Shown here piece by piece: positions 1 through 8,605 of a DNA stretch of 64,000 bases. Numbering within the stretch: the stretch's first letter is position 1; each line of letters begins with the position of its first letter. Location of the stretch: NCBI RefSeq assembly GCF_900169505.1, contig NZ_LT827021.1:1116001-1180000 (forward strand), read 5' to 3'. Position numbers and translations under genes: made by a program. The notes under the pieces are model-generated. The model was given only the letters and a program-made list of their open reading frames with translations, made no database searches and was not told where the DNA came from. The stretch comes from Arabiibacter massiliensis. Lineage in GTDB: Bacteria; Actinomycetota; Coriobacteriia; Coriobacteriales; Eggerthellaceae.

Positions 1-230
1 ACGGCCGGCGAGGCGCCCCGCACGCGCCCGACGCGCGGCTTGCGGATGCCCTCGAGCCCCATGGCCTCGAGGTACTGGCGCTGGCACTCGTTGAACAGCA
101 CGTCCACCGCGAGCGTCGACTTGCCCGAGCCCGACACCCCCGTGAACGCGACGAGCTTCCCCTTGGGGATGGCCAGCGAGACGCCGCGCAGGTTCCCCTC
201 GCGCGCGTCCTCGATCACGATGTCGGCCAT
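1..230 (-). CDS. UvrA-family ABC ATPase, N-terminal fragment (runs off window)
   Basis: Only the first 76 codons are in the window. They begin with ATG at 230, behind a GGAAGGGG ribosome binding site. The translation has the UvrA-type first nucleotide-binding segment: Walker A GVSGSGKST near residue 33, followed by NECQRQYLEAMGLEGIRKPRV. That variant of the UvrA signature, with a Cys-Gln-Arg-Gln-Tyr-Leu-Glu stretch, resembles UvrA2-like paralogues more than canonical UvrA, which would read GQRRYVESLS here. UvrA proteins bind damaged DNA in nucleotide excision repair; some paralogues are tied to drug tolerance. Which applies here cannot be decided from the fragment. Confidence 0.8.
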   Translation of the reverse strand, partial: MADIVIEDAREGNLRGVSLAIPKGKLVAFTGVSGSGKSTLAVDVLFNECQRQYLEAMGLEGIRKPRVGRVRGASPA

Positions 231-344
231 AGGTCGCCCCTTCCTCCCAACGGTTTCACGGCGAAGGGCCATTGTACCGCGCCGCAGGGGCGGCGGACGG
301 ATGGCGATCTCACGACGATTGTCTGAGCAGAGCTCCGGAGGCAC

Positions 345-498
345 TTGCATGGAATTTGCGCCTGTGCGAGGTGTTTGCCACGGGAAACTTGCGATGGGCA
401 AAGCTCTACCTCACGCGACCTGGCATTATGAAGAACCTCTTTCCGATTTTGCAAGTTAGCCTCGGGAAACAGCTCGCACAGGCGCACATTCCATGCAA
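345..498. repeat. Long inverted-repeat element, copy A
   Basis: Two 48-base arms at 345-392 and 451-498 are complementary with few mismatches and no gaps. The 58-base loop contains GCGACCTGG (415-423), the reverse complement of the CCAGGTCGC core seen in six other elements of this window. The arms contain GCGCCTGTGCGAG, shared with copy G at 27399. The element fills the gap between the start of the UvrA-like gene and the 3' end of the ABC permease. Either a large hairpin RNA or a DNA element is possible. Confidence 0.75.
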
Positions 499-519
499 AG
501 GGCCAGAGCCGTTGAGCGG

Positions 520-2028
520 CTAGCGCGCGCACTCTGCACCGAAGTGCACGGCGGCGGCGATGGCAGCGGTCGCGAGGGCGATGCCGGCCACGACGACGGG
601 CAGCGGCGCGAACAGCCACAACGCGAAGGACGCGGCCGCAAGCACGAGCGCCCCCTGCTCGTAGCACAGGCGCGGGCCGTTCGGGAACAGGCGTACCGCA
701 TCGAATCCGCAGCTCAGAAGCGAACCGGCATTCAGAAGCACGGCGAGCGCGACGGCGGCCGGCAGGGAGGCGCCCGCAGGGGCCGCGATCAGCGAGACGC
801 CGCAGGCGAGCGCCGTGGTGAGGACGAACGCGGGCAGCGCGTCCCAAACGAGGAGCTCGAGCGTGCCGAACGGCAGACGGTCGCGTACGAGGCGCACGCG
901 CACGTCGTCGCGAAACGGCCGCGAGGCTTCGCGCACGCCCTGCTTCATCATCATGAGGGCCTGCAGCCAGAACAGGAAGAGCACCGGCCCGCCCGCCCCC
1001 AAGACGGCGAGCACCCCCAGCGGCACGACGAGCGCGCCCTGCACGAGCAGCGCGGGGATGCCGTCCCACTGCCGCAGGTGCGACAGCGCCGCACGGGCAA
1101 CGAGGGTGCGCCGCCCCTCCGCAGGCGGCAGCGAGAAGCGCACGGCGCGGTCGGCCAGTTTGCGGCGGCGCTGGTGCTCGGCCACCTGCTCCCAGGAAAG
1201 GGGCGACAGCGGGTCGAGCCCGCACAGGTCGGCGAACAGCGCGCTCTCCTCGATGACACGGGTCATGTCGATGCGCGGCGCCATGAGGGCGAACATAGCG
1301 GCAGCCGCGGCGAGGGCAAGCGCCGCGCCAGCGCCGAGTGCCGCGGCTGCGGCCGGGACGAGCAGCAGCGAGGAGTCCGCACATACCGCGAACGCGATCC
1401 AAACGGCGGCGAGCACGACGAGCAGGATCATGGCCGCCGCCGTCTTGCCCCTGCTCCAGCGCGGGCTCGCGAGCCGCACGACGCCCACGGCCCAGCCGGC
1501 CGCGACCGCCGCGCCCGCGAGCGCCGCGCAGGCGAGCGCCGCCGCCGGGACGGCTGCGGCCGCGACGCCGGCGCTCTCCAGGCCGACGCCCAGCAGGAAC
1601 CCGACGGCTCCGCCCGCGAGCACGCCGCCGAGCACCTGAGCTCCGGCCGCCACGCCCGTAAGCGCCCGCGCGCCCACCGGGCTCGCGGCCACATGTGCGA
1701 TGTCGGGATGCGACAGCTTGAGCGGCGACGTCCGTGCGCCGCCGATGCCGATGCGCGCGAAGAGAAGCACGGCTGCGATCAGCGCCGCCCGCACCGCGAG
1801 CGCGCAAGCGGCGACGCCGGCGCCCGCGAACACAGCGGCCACCGCGTCGACGAGCGCGGCGGCCATGAGCGCGAACCACACGGCGAAGAGGCCGACCGCG
1901 TACAGCTGGTAGACCCGATCCAGCGCGCCGCCCTCCTCGATGCCTGCGCCCACCAGGTGCAGAAGCCGGTTCGCCGTCCAGCGCGCGTGCCGCACGCGCA
2001 GCCACAGCAGCAGGCCGACGTCATGCAT
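520..2028 (-). CDS. ABC transporter membrane protein (large polytopic permease)
   Basis: This 502-residue, very Ala/Leu/Val-rich protein has roughly ten to twelve predicted membrane spans, for example the stretches around residues 45-80, 95-115 and 450-490. It is the third gene of an operon; its ATG at 2028 overlaps the end of the upstream ATPase gene by 8 bases, indicating translational coupling. It has no domain I recognise beyond an ABC-2-like architecture. By context it is the membrane partner of the ATPase at 2021-2683. The substrate is unknown. The longer frame upstream of ATG 2028 lies inside the ATPase gene and is unlikely to be translated. Confidence 0.75.
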   Translation of the reverse strand: MHDVGLLLWLRVRHARWTANRLLHLVGAGIEEGGALDRVYQLYAVGLFAVWFALMAAALVDAVAAVFAGAGVAACALAVRAALIAAVLLFARIGIGGARTSPLKLSHPDIAHVAASPVGARALTGVAAGAQVLGGVLAGGAVGFLLGVGLESAGVAAAAVPAAALACAALAGAAVAAGWAVGVVRLASPRWSRGKTAAAMILLVVLAAVWIAFAVCADSSLLLVPAAAAALGAGAALALAAAAAMFALMAPRIDMTRVIEESALFADLCGLDPLSPLSWEQVAEHQRRRKLADRAVRFSLPPAEGRRTLVARAALSHLRQWDGIPALLVQGALVVPLGVLAVLGAGGPVLFLFWLQALMMMKQGVREASRPFRDDVRVRLVRDRLPFGTLELLVWDALPAFVLTTALACGVSLIAAPAGASLPAAVALAVLLNAGSLLSCGFDAVRLFPNGPRLCYEQGALVLAAASFALWLFAPLPVVVAGIALATAAIAAAVHFGAECAR

Positions 2029-2683
2029 CGCCGTCTCCCGCGCGCACGTCGAGCCGGCCGCCCTCGAGGCGCAGCACCAGATCGGGCCGCAGGTCGGGCA
2101 CGTCATGATGGCAGCTGGCCAGAACGGCGCACCCGGCCGCCCGCGCCTCCTCCAGAAGCGCGCTCAGCACCCGGGCGGCCTCCGGGTCGAGCGGCCCGTA
2201 CGGCTCGTCGAGCAGAAGAACGCGCGGCGCGCGGGCGAGCGCCAGCACGAGCGCGAGCTTCTGGCGCATGCCGCGCGAGTACGACGACGGCAGCTTGTCG
2301 GCTTGCCCTGCAAGGCCGAACCGCTCCATGAGCCGCTCGGACGGATCGCCCTTCGCCGACAGCCGGTTCGCCTGGCGCACGAAGCGCACGTGCTCGCCCG
2401 CCGTGAGGTCGTCGTAGAACGCGGGCACGTCGGGCACGAACGCCACGAGCGCCCGCAACGCGCGGTTCGACCCGTCGAAGCGCTCGCCGCAGAGCTCCAC
2501 CCGCCCCTCGGCGGGCGCGTCCCATCCGGCCAGGCAGCGCAGAAGCGTCGACTTCCCCGCGCCGTTGGGCCCGACGAGGAACGCGGCCTCGCCCGCGCCC
2601 AGCGAGAACGACGCGCCGGCGAACACCTCCGCCCTCCCGTAGCGGCAGCCGAGCCCCTCCGCCCGCAGCACGACCTCGCTCAC
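2021..2683 (-). CDS. ABC transporter ATP-binding protein
   Basis: The 220-residue ATPase has Walker A GPNGAGKST near residue 36, a degenerate signature YSRGMRQKLAL near 130, Walker B VLLLDEPYGPLDPE near 152, and an H-loop SCHHDVP. The GTG start at 2683 overlaps the TGA of the upstream regulator gene (GTGA, 4 bases). The downstream permease starts 8 bases before this gene ends. It should energise the permease at 520-2028. The HTH-regulator/ATPase/permease arrangement is typical of small exporters that respond to antibiotics or peptides, but no substrate can be assigned. Confidence 0.88.
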   Translation of the reverse strand: MSEVVLRAEGLGCRYGRAEVFAGASFSLGAGEAAFLVGPNGAGKSTLLRCLAGWDAPAEGRVELCGERFDGSNRALRALVAFVPDVPAFYDDLTAGEHVRFVRQANRLSAKGDPSERLMERFGLAGQADKLPSSYSRGMRQKLALVLALARAPRVLLLDEPYGPLDPEAARVLSALLEEARAAGCAVLASCHHDVPDLRPDLVLRLEGGRLDVRAGDGDA

Positions 2684-3795
2684 AGCGCCTCCAACCTGGC
2701 CAGCAGCGGTTGGAACCGCGCGTCGTCGGCACGCTCCGCCCATTCCGGCCGCGCCATCACCAGCTGCGCGCACTGCCGCCTCATGTCGAGCGCGCCCAGG
2801 TACGCGGCCGCCGCCTCGCCCTCGTCGCCGGAGGGCGCGGCCAGCTCGGGAACCAGGTCGTACAGCACGCTCTCGCCCGCGCCGTACAGCAGCGCGCGGT
2901 CGTCGAGGCGCTCGAGCAGGCGCACGAAGCGCCCGAGGTAGGCCTCCGCGCGCTCCCCGTCTCCGCCGACCAGGCACGCGGCCGACGCGTTCGCCAAGAA
3001 CGTGAGCGCCGCCATGGGGTTCTCGTCCTCCAGGTCGAAGCCGACGAGCAGGCCCTCGCCGGCCCGCACGAGCGCCTCGCGATGCGCGTCGTCGTCGGCG
3101 TAGAGCAAAAGCTGGGCGCTCACGCTGCTCATGGCGCTCATCACGCCCCAGCCCATCGACGCCTGGTACAGCCTCAGGCTGGCCTCGCGTTCGCCCCGCT
3201 GCTCGTACAGCGCCGCCAAGGCCAGGTCGACGCCCTGCACCCTGTCGGGCTTCAAGCTCTCGAGCAGGGCGACGCAGCCGTCCAGATCGCCTTGAAGGTT
3301 CATCGCGGAGGCGCGCATCATGCGGGCGGCGCCCACCAGCGCCACGTCGTCGGAGTTCTCCTCGACGCGCGCCAGCAGTTCGACGGAGCGCGAAAGCAGG
3401 CGCTCCCCGCGCTCCGGGTCGAACGCGGCGCGCTGCATGAGGAGCGTGCCCATCTGGTGCAGCAGCGGCCAGCAGGAGTAGTAGTCGGCGATCAGCCGCT
3501 CAACCTCCTCGAGGGCGGCGTCCGGATCCTCGTCGATGAGCATGGCCAGGCGCAGGTAGGCGTCGCGCACCTCCTCCGCGCTCAGCTGCGGGCGGTAGTC
3601 GAACAGCTCGTCGAGCGTGAGGCCGAAATACGCCGCGATGCGCGGCAGCAGGGCCACGTCGGGCATGCTCTGGCCCAGCTCCCACTTCGACACGGCCGCC
3701 TTCGTCACGCCGAGGTGCGCCGCCAGCTCGCCCTGCGTCACGTCGGCGGCGCGCCGCTCGCGCGCGATGGTCGCCCCCAGGTTGATGCCGTCCAT
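2680..3795 (-). CDS. XRE-family transcriptional regulator with TPR-like C-terminal half
   Basis: The 371-residue protein opens with a Cro/C1-type helix-turn-helix at residues 7-60 (VTQGELAAHLGVTKAAVSKWELGQSMPD). A long helical Ala/Leu/Glu-rich region follows that looks like tetratricopeptide-type repeats. It is the first gene of an operon with the ABC ATPase and permease and ends in a 4-base GTGA overlap with the ATPase start, so it probably controls that operon. A plausible promoter lies just upstream (TTGCGT at 3857-3862, CATACT at 3833-3838). Confidence 0.85.
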   Translation of the reverse strand: MDGINLGATIARERRAADVTQGELAAHLGVTKAAVSKWELGQSMPDVALLPRIAAYFGLTLDELFDYRPQLSAEEVRDAYLRLAMLIDEDPDAALEEVERLIADYYSCWPLLHQMGTLLMQRAAFDPERGERLLSRSVELLARVEENSDDVALVGAARMMRASAMNLQGDLDGCVALLESLKPDRVQGVDLALAALYEQRGEREASLRLYQASMGWGVMSAMSSVSAQLLLYADDDAHREALVRAGEGLLVGFDLEDENPMAALTFLANASAACLVGGDGERAEAYLGRFVRLLERLDDRALLYGAGESVLYDLVPELAAPSGDEGEAAAAYLGALDMRRQCAQLVMARPEWAERADDARFQPLLARLEAL

Positions 3796-3832
3796 GCGCC
3801 GCTCCTTCCGTCCGCGCTCGCCTCATGTTCCC

Positions 3833-3862
3833 AGTATGGGCGAACACGACCGGTTGACGCAA
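3833..3862 (-). promoter_or_regulatory. Putative promoter of the XRE/ABC operon
   Basis: On the minus strand TTGCGT (3857-3862) and CATACT (3833-3838) are separated by 18 bases and lie 38 bases upstream of the regulator's ATG. GGTTGAC/GTCAACC half-sites at about 3852-3858 and 3892-3898 flank the upstream side and could be operator halves. This was found by inspection only. Confidence 0.45.
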
Positions 3863-3893
3863 GCGATCATCAGTTGACTTCGAGGGACCTCGG

Positions 3894-5321
3894 TCAACCG
3901 CGCGGGAGCCGCAGCGTCACGCGGGCGCCGCCGCCCTCGGAGGCGTCGCGGTTCGCAAGCTCCACCGAGCCGCCGTGGCGCGCGGCCGCGTCGGCGGCCA
4001 CGTGCAGGCCGAGGCCACTGTGATCCCGCGCGGCGCGAGCGGGATCACCCTGGTAGAAACGCTCGCAGCCGCGCCGCAGGGCCTCAGGCGAGAAGCCGGG
4101 CCCCGCGTCGGCCACGCTCGTCGCGAGCATGCCGTCCTCCACCCGCACGCGCACCTCCACCGCCGAGCCCGCCGGCGCGTGCTCCACGGCGTTGGCCGCC
4201 ACGTTCATCAGGGCGCGCTCCACCAGGACCTCATCCATCCGCAGCGACTCGGGCAGCCCCGCGCCCTCGTCCCATGTCACCCGCACGCCGCGCGCCGCTG
4301 CCAGTGCCTCCACCTGCCCGCGCAGCCGCGCGAGCAGCGGTGCCAGCGGGCGTTCCGCCGGCTCGAACCCGAGCGCGCTGCCCCGCGACACGTCGATGAG
4401 CGCGGCCAGGTATGTCCCCATCTGGCGCGCGCCCTCGGCGGCATCGGCTGCGCACGCGCGCTGCCCGCCCTCCAACCCGCCTTCCAGCAGCAAATCGACG
4501 TTGCCGCGCACCACGGTGAGCGGCGTCTTCAAGTCGTGCGCAAGCGCGGCGATCTGCTCGCGCTGCGCCTGCTCGGCCCGCCACTGCGCCTCAAGCGAAT
4601 CCTTGAGCGAGGCGCGCATGTCCTCCATCGCGCCCAGCACGTCGTCGATCTCGCTCACGCCCGACGTCCCCACCGAGAAGTCCAGGTCGCGCTCCTCGAT
4701 GCGCCGTGCGGCATCGGCCAGCGGCGCCATCTTGCGCGAGATCACCCGCGCCGCCCGCACGGCGATTCCCGCCAGCACCAGCAGCGACAGCGCGGCGAAC
4801 GCCCCCAGCAGCAGGTTCTGCGGGTTCGGCAGCGCGTCGCGCAGCTCCTTGGACGCGAACTGGGGCAGGTAGTCGTACATGAGCACGCACGCCGACCCGT
4901 CGGCCAGCTCCACCCGAGCGTAGCGCGTCGTGTCGAGGCCCCCGTAAGCCACGGCGAGCCCGTCGAAGGCGGCCGCGCGCAGATCCTCCCGCGCGGCCTC
5001 GGGCGCGTCGCCGGCCACGTAATCGCCGCCCGCCGAGAACACGGCCCAGCGGAAGCTCGACGGCACGGCGGCGTCGACGGCCTCCAGGTCGTCCGAGCCG
5101 AGCTGCGCCAGGCGCGCCGACGTCTCCGCAAGCGCCGTGTCGCCGTAGTTCGCCGGGTACATGGCGCCCGAGTCGATGAGCAGGCCGAGTGTGAAGTACG
5201 TGCCCAACGCCAGCGCGACGGCCGCCGCGAGCACGTAGGCGAAGTACCGCAGGATGACCAGGCTGAGCGGCAGCCCGCGCTTGCGGGGGCGCCGGGATTC
5301 GCCTCCGCTCACGTCGTCCAT
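3894..5321 (-). CDS. Sensor histidine kinase (two-component system)
   Basis: The 475-residue kinase has a first membrane span at about residues 20-45 and an extracytoplasmic sensor segment to about 165. A second span at about 168-190 is followed by a HAMP-like region, a DHp H-box HDLKTPLTVVRG near 260, and a HATPase domain with N-box NVAANAVEHAP, G1 DAGPGF and G2 GLGLHVA. The ATG at 5321 overlaps the response regulator gene by 13 bases. Together they form a two-component pair downstream of a peptide-immunity type ABC transporter, suggesting that it senses an antimicrobial peptide or envelope stress. The open frame upstream of 5321 is the shadow of the regulator gene. Confidence 0.9.
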   Translation of the reverse strand: MDDVSGGESRRPRKRGLPLSLVILRYFAYVLAAAVALALGTYFTLGLLIDSGAMYPANYGDTALAETSARLAQLGSDDLEAVDAAVPSSFRWAVFSAGGDYVAGDAPEAAREDLRAAAFDGLAVAYGGLDTTRYARVELADGSACVLMYDYLPQFASKELRDALPNPQNLLLGAFAALSLLVLAGIAVRAARVISRKMAPLADAARRIEERDLDFSVGTSGVSEIDDVLGAMEDMRASLKDSLEAQWRAEQAQREQIAALAHDLKTPLTVVRGNVDLLLEGGLEGGQRACAADAAEGARQMGTYLAALIDVSRGSALGFEPAERPLAPLLARLRGQVEALAAARGVRVTWDEGAGLPESLRMDEVLVERALMNVAANAVEHAPAGSAVEVRVRVEDGMLATSVADAGPGFSPEALRRGCERFYQGDPARAARDHSGLGLHVAADAAARHGGSVELANRDASEGGGARVTLRLPRG

Positions 5322-5971
5322 CGGTACCCCACTCCCCACACGGTCTGCACGGGCTCCGCGCCCGCCGCCTTCAGCTTCGCGCGCGCGTTGCTCACGTGGA
5401 CCGAGATGGTGGCCGCATCGCTCTGCGCATCCCACCCCAGCACGCCTTCCACGATCTGGTCGCGCGAGAACACCTGGCCGGGATGGCGCGCCAAGAACTC
5501 GCACACGTCGAACTCGGTCCTCGTGAGCGGCACGAGGCTCTCGCCCACGTACAGCTCCCGCGCCGCGAGGTCCAGCCGCACGTCGCCGAACGCGAGCGCA
5601 TGCACCCGCTCGCGCCGTTCGCGCCGCAGGTGCGCCGCCACCTTCGCCCGCAGCTCGGCCGTGCCGAAGGGCTTGCGCACGTAATCGTCCGCGCCCACGC
5701 CCAGGCCGAACACGGCGTCCTCCTCCGCGGCCTTCGCCGTGAGGAACACGATGGGCGCGTCCGTGAGCGCGCGGATGCGGCGGCACAGCTCGAAGCCGTC
5801 CATGCCGGGCATCATCACGTCGAGCAGCACCAGGTCGTAGCGCTCGGGATGCGCGGCGAGCGCCCCGTCCGCGTCCGCCGCGCAGCGCACGTCATGCCCG
5901 TCCGCGGCCAGCGCGCGCTCGAGCAGGCTCCTGATGGCCGGCTCGTCGTCCACTGCCAGTATCCTCGCCAT
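5309..5971 (-). CDS. OmpR-family response regulator
   Basis: This is a 220-residue two-domain regulator. The receiver domain has acidic pocket VDDE near residues 7-10, phospho-acceptor Asp in LVLLDVMMPG near 52, Thr/Ala switch FLTAKA and Lys in VRKPF near 102. The C-terminal winged helix (about 125-218) ends in VWGVGYRWTT, characteristic of OmpR/PhoB DNA-binding domains. It is translated just before the histidine kinase at 3894-5321. It probably controls the ABC operon at 6101-8399 and possibly itself, with the palindrome at 6019-6072 as a candidate site between them. Confidence 0.93.
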   Translation of the reverse strand: MARILAVDDEPAIRSLLERALAADGHDVRCAADADGALAAHPERYDLVLLDVMMPGMDGFELCRRIRALTDAPIVFLTAKAAEEDAVFGLGVGADDYVRKPFGTAELRAKVAAHLRRERRERVHALAFGDVRLDLAARELYVGESLVPLTRTEFDVCEFLARHPGQVFSRDQIVEGVLGWDAQSDAATISVHVSNARAKLKAAGAEPVQTVWGVGYRWTT

Positions 5972-6018
5972 CCGCGCGCCCTCCTTTCCTTCGCCGACGA
6001 GTGTAGCACGATGACGGA

Positions 6019-6072
6019 CTGTCGCCCGAAACGTACGGTTTCGCCCGAAAAACCGTACGTTTCGGGCGACAG
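6019..6072. repeat. Short-loop palindrome K (23-bp perfect arms)
   Basis: Arms 6019-6041 and 6050-6072 are perfectly complementary around an 8-base loop. The arm begins CTGTCGCCCGAAACGTACGG. It lies between the end of the ABC permease gene and the response-regulator gene, all read on the minus strand. It could terminate the ABC transcript (though there is no clear T run), be a regulator site, or be a REP-type repeat. It shares the CCGAAAC motif with the palindrome at 16378-16443. Confidence 0.7.
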
Positions 6073-6100
6073 CGCGGGGCGGGAAAGCCCTCGCAGCCCC

Positions 6101-6931
6101 TCATTCCCCGCCGCGGCGGCCCTCGAAGCGGTTCGCGCAGGCCAGCCCCGCAGCCGCCACGACGGCCGTGACTATGGCGCACGCCGCCGCCACCGCGAGC
6201 CACGCCCCCGCGAGCGCCTGGGCCTGCGCGTCCGCTCCCGCGCCCGCGGCGATGGACGCCTCGAGCGGCAGCGACGCCAGGCGCGAGGGCCATGCGAACG
6301 GTATGAACGCGACGGCCTCTACGCCGAGCGCACCGGAGAGCGTGCCGGTCACCAGCCCGTTCGCCAAGCCGCCCATCGACGCCATGGCCGCGACGAGCCC
6401 GAGCGCCCCCAGGCCGATGGAGGCGTTGCGCCCCAATTTCATGGCCACGGGCAGGAAGACCGCGTACGCGCACGCGCTCCCCGCCGCGATGCCCGCCACG
6501 GCCGCCGCGATCGCCGCGGGCCCCGGAACCGACCGCCCCGCCAGCGCGAGCTCGCCGCAGAACAGCGCCGCCGCCCAGGCCGCCGCCGCAAGGCCCAGCC
6601 CCAGCAGGACGGCCGCCTTCGCCGCGAGCGCCGCGCGACGCGACGACGCGCCCAGCAGATTCGCCCCGTCGCCCGCCCGCTGCTCGGATTCGGCCGCCAG
6701 CCCGCACGAGATGCCCGCCAGAAGCGGCGCGCCCGCGCCGAGCAGCTGGAAGAACGCGTCGGTTCCCAGAAGCGAGTCCCACGGCGTGGCGGCGAAGTAC
6801 GCGCCCGCCAGAGCGCCGAGCGCCGTCGCCAGCACCGCATGCAGCCACAGAAGCGGCGAGCGTCGCAGCCGCACGGCCTCCGAGCGCAGCGCGTGCGCGA
6901 ACGTCACGCGCGCCTTCGCGCCCGCCATCAT
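6101..6931 (-). CDS. Peptide-immunity type ABC transporter permease (LanG-like)
   Basis: The 276-residue protein has about six hydrophobic spans. Its N-terminus (HALRSEAVRLRRSPLLWLHAVLATAL) is the typical opening of ABC-2 permeases of the lantibiotic-immunity LanE/LanG group. The ATG at 6931 overlaps the stop of the preceding permease gene (ATGA); a second ATG follows directly at 6928 and either could be used. With the ATPase at 7701-8399 and permease at 6928-7701 it should form an exporter that removes peptide antibiotics from the membrane. No peptide-antibiotic precursor gene is visible nearby, so a resistance role is likelier than self-immunity. Confidence 0.78.
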   Translation of the reverse strand: MMAGAKARVTFAHALRSEAVRLRRSPLLWLHAVLATALGALAGAYFAATPWDSLLGTDAFFQLLGAGAPLLAGISCGLAAESEQRAGDGANLLGASSRRAALAAKAAVLLGLGLAAAAWAAALFCGELALAGRSVPGPAAIAAAVAGIAAGSACAYAVFLPVAMKLGRNASIGLGALGLVAAMASMGGLANGLVTGTLSGALGVEAVAFIPFAWPSRLASLPLEASIAAGAGADAQAQALAGAWLAVAAACAIVTAVVAAAGLACANRFEGRRGGE

Positions 6932-7701
6932 GCGGCCTCGCGCTTCGAGAACCACGCCGCCCCCGCACACGCGAGCAGGGCGAACGCTGCAACGGCGACG
7001 GCGATGCCCAGCGCGGCCTCCCAGCCGAAGATCCCCAGCGGGTCCCCCGCCTCGAGCGGCACTCCCGAGGGCGCCACGCCCAGAAACGGCGCGGTCGCGC
7101 AGAGCGTCGATGCCGGCGGAAACAGGAACCACGCCCCCGACGTCCACAGCGCGACAGCAACGCCCACCTGCGTCAACGCCGGGATCGCGATACCCGCGAG
7201 CGTGCCCAGGCGCAGCGTCAGCGCAAGCGCGGCGGGCACCATCCACGCGCTGCACGCCGTAGCGACGAGCGCTGCGGCCAGCCCCACGAAGAAGCCCGGC
7301 CCCTCGGCCCCGAGCGCGGTGAGCGCGGTCGAGCACGCGAGCACCACCAGGTTCGCTCCCAGCGAGAGCGCGAGCGCGCACGCCACCTTGGCCCACCAGG
7401 TGCGCGCCGGCGGCAGCGGCAGCCCGAGCACCGGGCGCAGCTTCTGTCGCGCGTCGAGGTTCGCCACGGACGCGCAGATAAGCGCCACGGCCACCGGCAT
7501 CATGATCGCGAGCCAGTAGTTCCACATGTTCGTCGCGATGCCGCCGACGGCGCCCATGCCCGGGATCACCCCCGACGACAGCACGCCCAGCGCGCAGAAC
7601 GGCAGCGGCGCGACGAGCGCCACCTTGCGCGCGCCCCCGCGCCTGCCTTTCAGCGCCTCCGCCCGAAAGGCCCTCGCGAACGACCCCGCCCGCGCGCCCA
7701 T
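6928..7701 (-). CDS. Peptide-immunity type ABC transporter permease (LanE-like)
   Basis: The 257-residue membrane protein has about six spans. The N-terminal pattern FARAFRAEALKGRRGGARKVALVAPL and the NMWNYWLAIMMPVAVAL segment (near residues 60-80) are characteristic of MutE/EpiE-family lantibiotic protection permeases. Its ATG at 7701 shares one base with the ATPase stop codon, and its own stop overlaps the next permease start. The three genes form one tightly coupled transporter unit. The target peptide is unknown. Confidence 0.82.
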   Translation of the reverse strand: MGARAGSFARAFRAEALKGRRGGARKVALVAPLPFCALGVLSSGVIPGMGAVGGIATNMWNYWLAIMMPVAVALICASVANLDARQKLRPVLGLPLPPARTWWAKVACALALSLGANLVVLACSTALTALGAEGPGFFVGLAAALVATACSAWMVPAALALTLRLGTLAGIAIPALTQVGVAVALWTSGAWFLFPPASTLCATAPFLGVAPSGVPLEAGDPLGIFGWEAALGIAVAVAAFALLACAGAAWFSKREAA

Positions 7702-8399
7702 CAGGCCACCGCCTTCCCCAGGCACACGTCCATGAACAGCCGCTCCAGGTCGGCTCCCCGCTCGATGGGCGCCTCGTAGGCCAGGCGCCCCTCCACGATG
7801 ATGCCCACGAGGTCGGCCACGTGCTCCACCTCGCCGAGGATGTGGCTCGACAGCACCACGGTGATGCCGCGCGCGGGAAACGACCGGATGAGCGCGCGCA
7901 GCTCCTGGATGCCCACCGGATCCAGGCCGTTCGTCGGCTCGTCCAGGATGAGCAGCCGCGGATGCCCCACGAGCGCGAGCGCTATGCCCAGCCGCTGCTT
8001 CATACCGAGCGAGAACCGCCCCGCCCGCTTGCTCCCCGTGCCGGCGAGATCCACGATGGACAGCGCCTCGTCGATGCGTTCCTCAGGCACGCCGAGGAGC
8101 GTCGTGCGCACGCGCAGGTTCTCGCGCGCGGTAAGGTTGTCGTACAAAGGCGGCGTCTCGATGAGCGCGCCGATGTCGTTCAGATCGTCGCGCGTCCACG
8201 GCCGCCCCGCGAACGAGATGCCGCCCGACGTGGGCCGCAGCATGCCGCACACCATCTTGAGCAGCGTCGACTTCCCCGCCCCGTTCGGACCCAGAAGCCC
8301 GTACACCGCGCCCTCGGGCACGTGCAGCGAGCACCCGTCCACCGCCGTCTGCCCCTTGAACCGCTTCGTGAGCGCGTCCGTCTCCAACACATAAGCCAT
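7701..8399 (-). CDS. Peptide-immunity type ABC transporter ATP-binding protein (LanF/BcrA-like)
   Basis: The 232-residue ATPase has Walker A GPNGAGKST near residue 36, Q-loop segment GALIETPPLYDNLTARENL (the ETPPLY form is typical of lantibiotic/bacitracin ATPases), signature FSLGMKQRLGIA near 132, Walker B LLILDEPTNGLDP near 153, and H-loop SSHIL. It is the first gene of the operon that continues with two permeases and a two-component system. This organisation matches LanFEG-RK or CprABC-KR modules known from Firmicutes and clostridia. The start is ATG 8399. Confidence 0.92.
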   Translation of the reverse strand: MAYVLETDALTKRFKGQTAVDGCSLHVPEGAVYGLLGPNGAGKSTLLKMVCGMLRPTSGGISFAGRPWTRDDLNDIGALIETPPLYDNLTARENLRVRTTLLGVPEERIDEALSIVDLAGTGSKRAGRFSLGMKQRLGIALALVGHPRLLILDEPTNGLDPVGIQELRALIRSFPARGITVVLSSHILGEVEHVADLVGIIVEGRLAYEAPIERGADLERLFMDVCLGKAVA

Positions 8400-8526
8400 G
8401 CCGGCTCCTTTCTCTTGCCTCGAGAACAGGATGCGCCCGGTTTCTAAAGATTCGTTAAAGGCCGGCGAACCGGTTTCCCTCCGCTGGATTTCGCGCGTCT
8501 GAGCGGAGCGCGCTGCGCACTCCCCT

Positions 8527-8605
8527 TGTCATCCTGAGCGAGCGAAGCGAGTCGAAGGATTCTACGGTGCCAACCGGGAGCTTTCAGCTAGCGCCGCACG
8601 GGATC
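8527..8605. repeat. REP-type repeat, left part, interrupted by an IS element
   Basis: GTCATCCTGAGCGAGCGAAG begins at 8528 and continues to GTCGAAGGAT. After a spacer comes GCCGCACGGGATC (8593-8605), the beginning of the inverted partner half. The partner resumes at 10227 with CTTCGACTCCGCGC. Joined, the two pieces reproduce the intact pair at 16658-16769 (GCCGCACGGGATCCTTCGAC), showing that the mobile element split this repeat. Confidence 0.75.
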
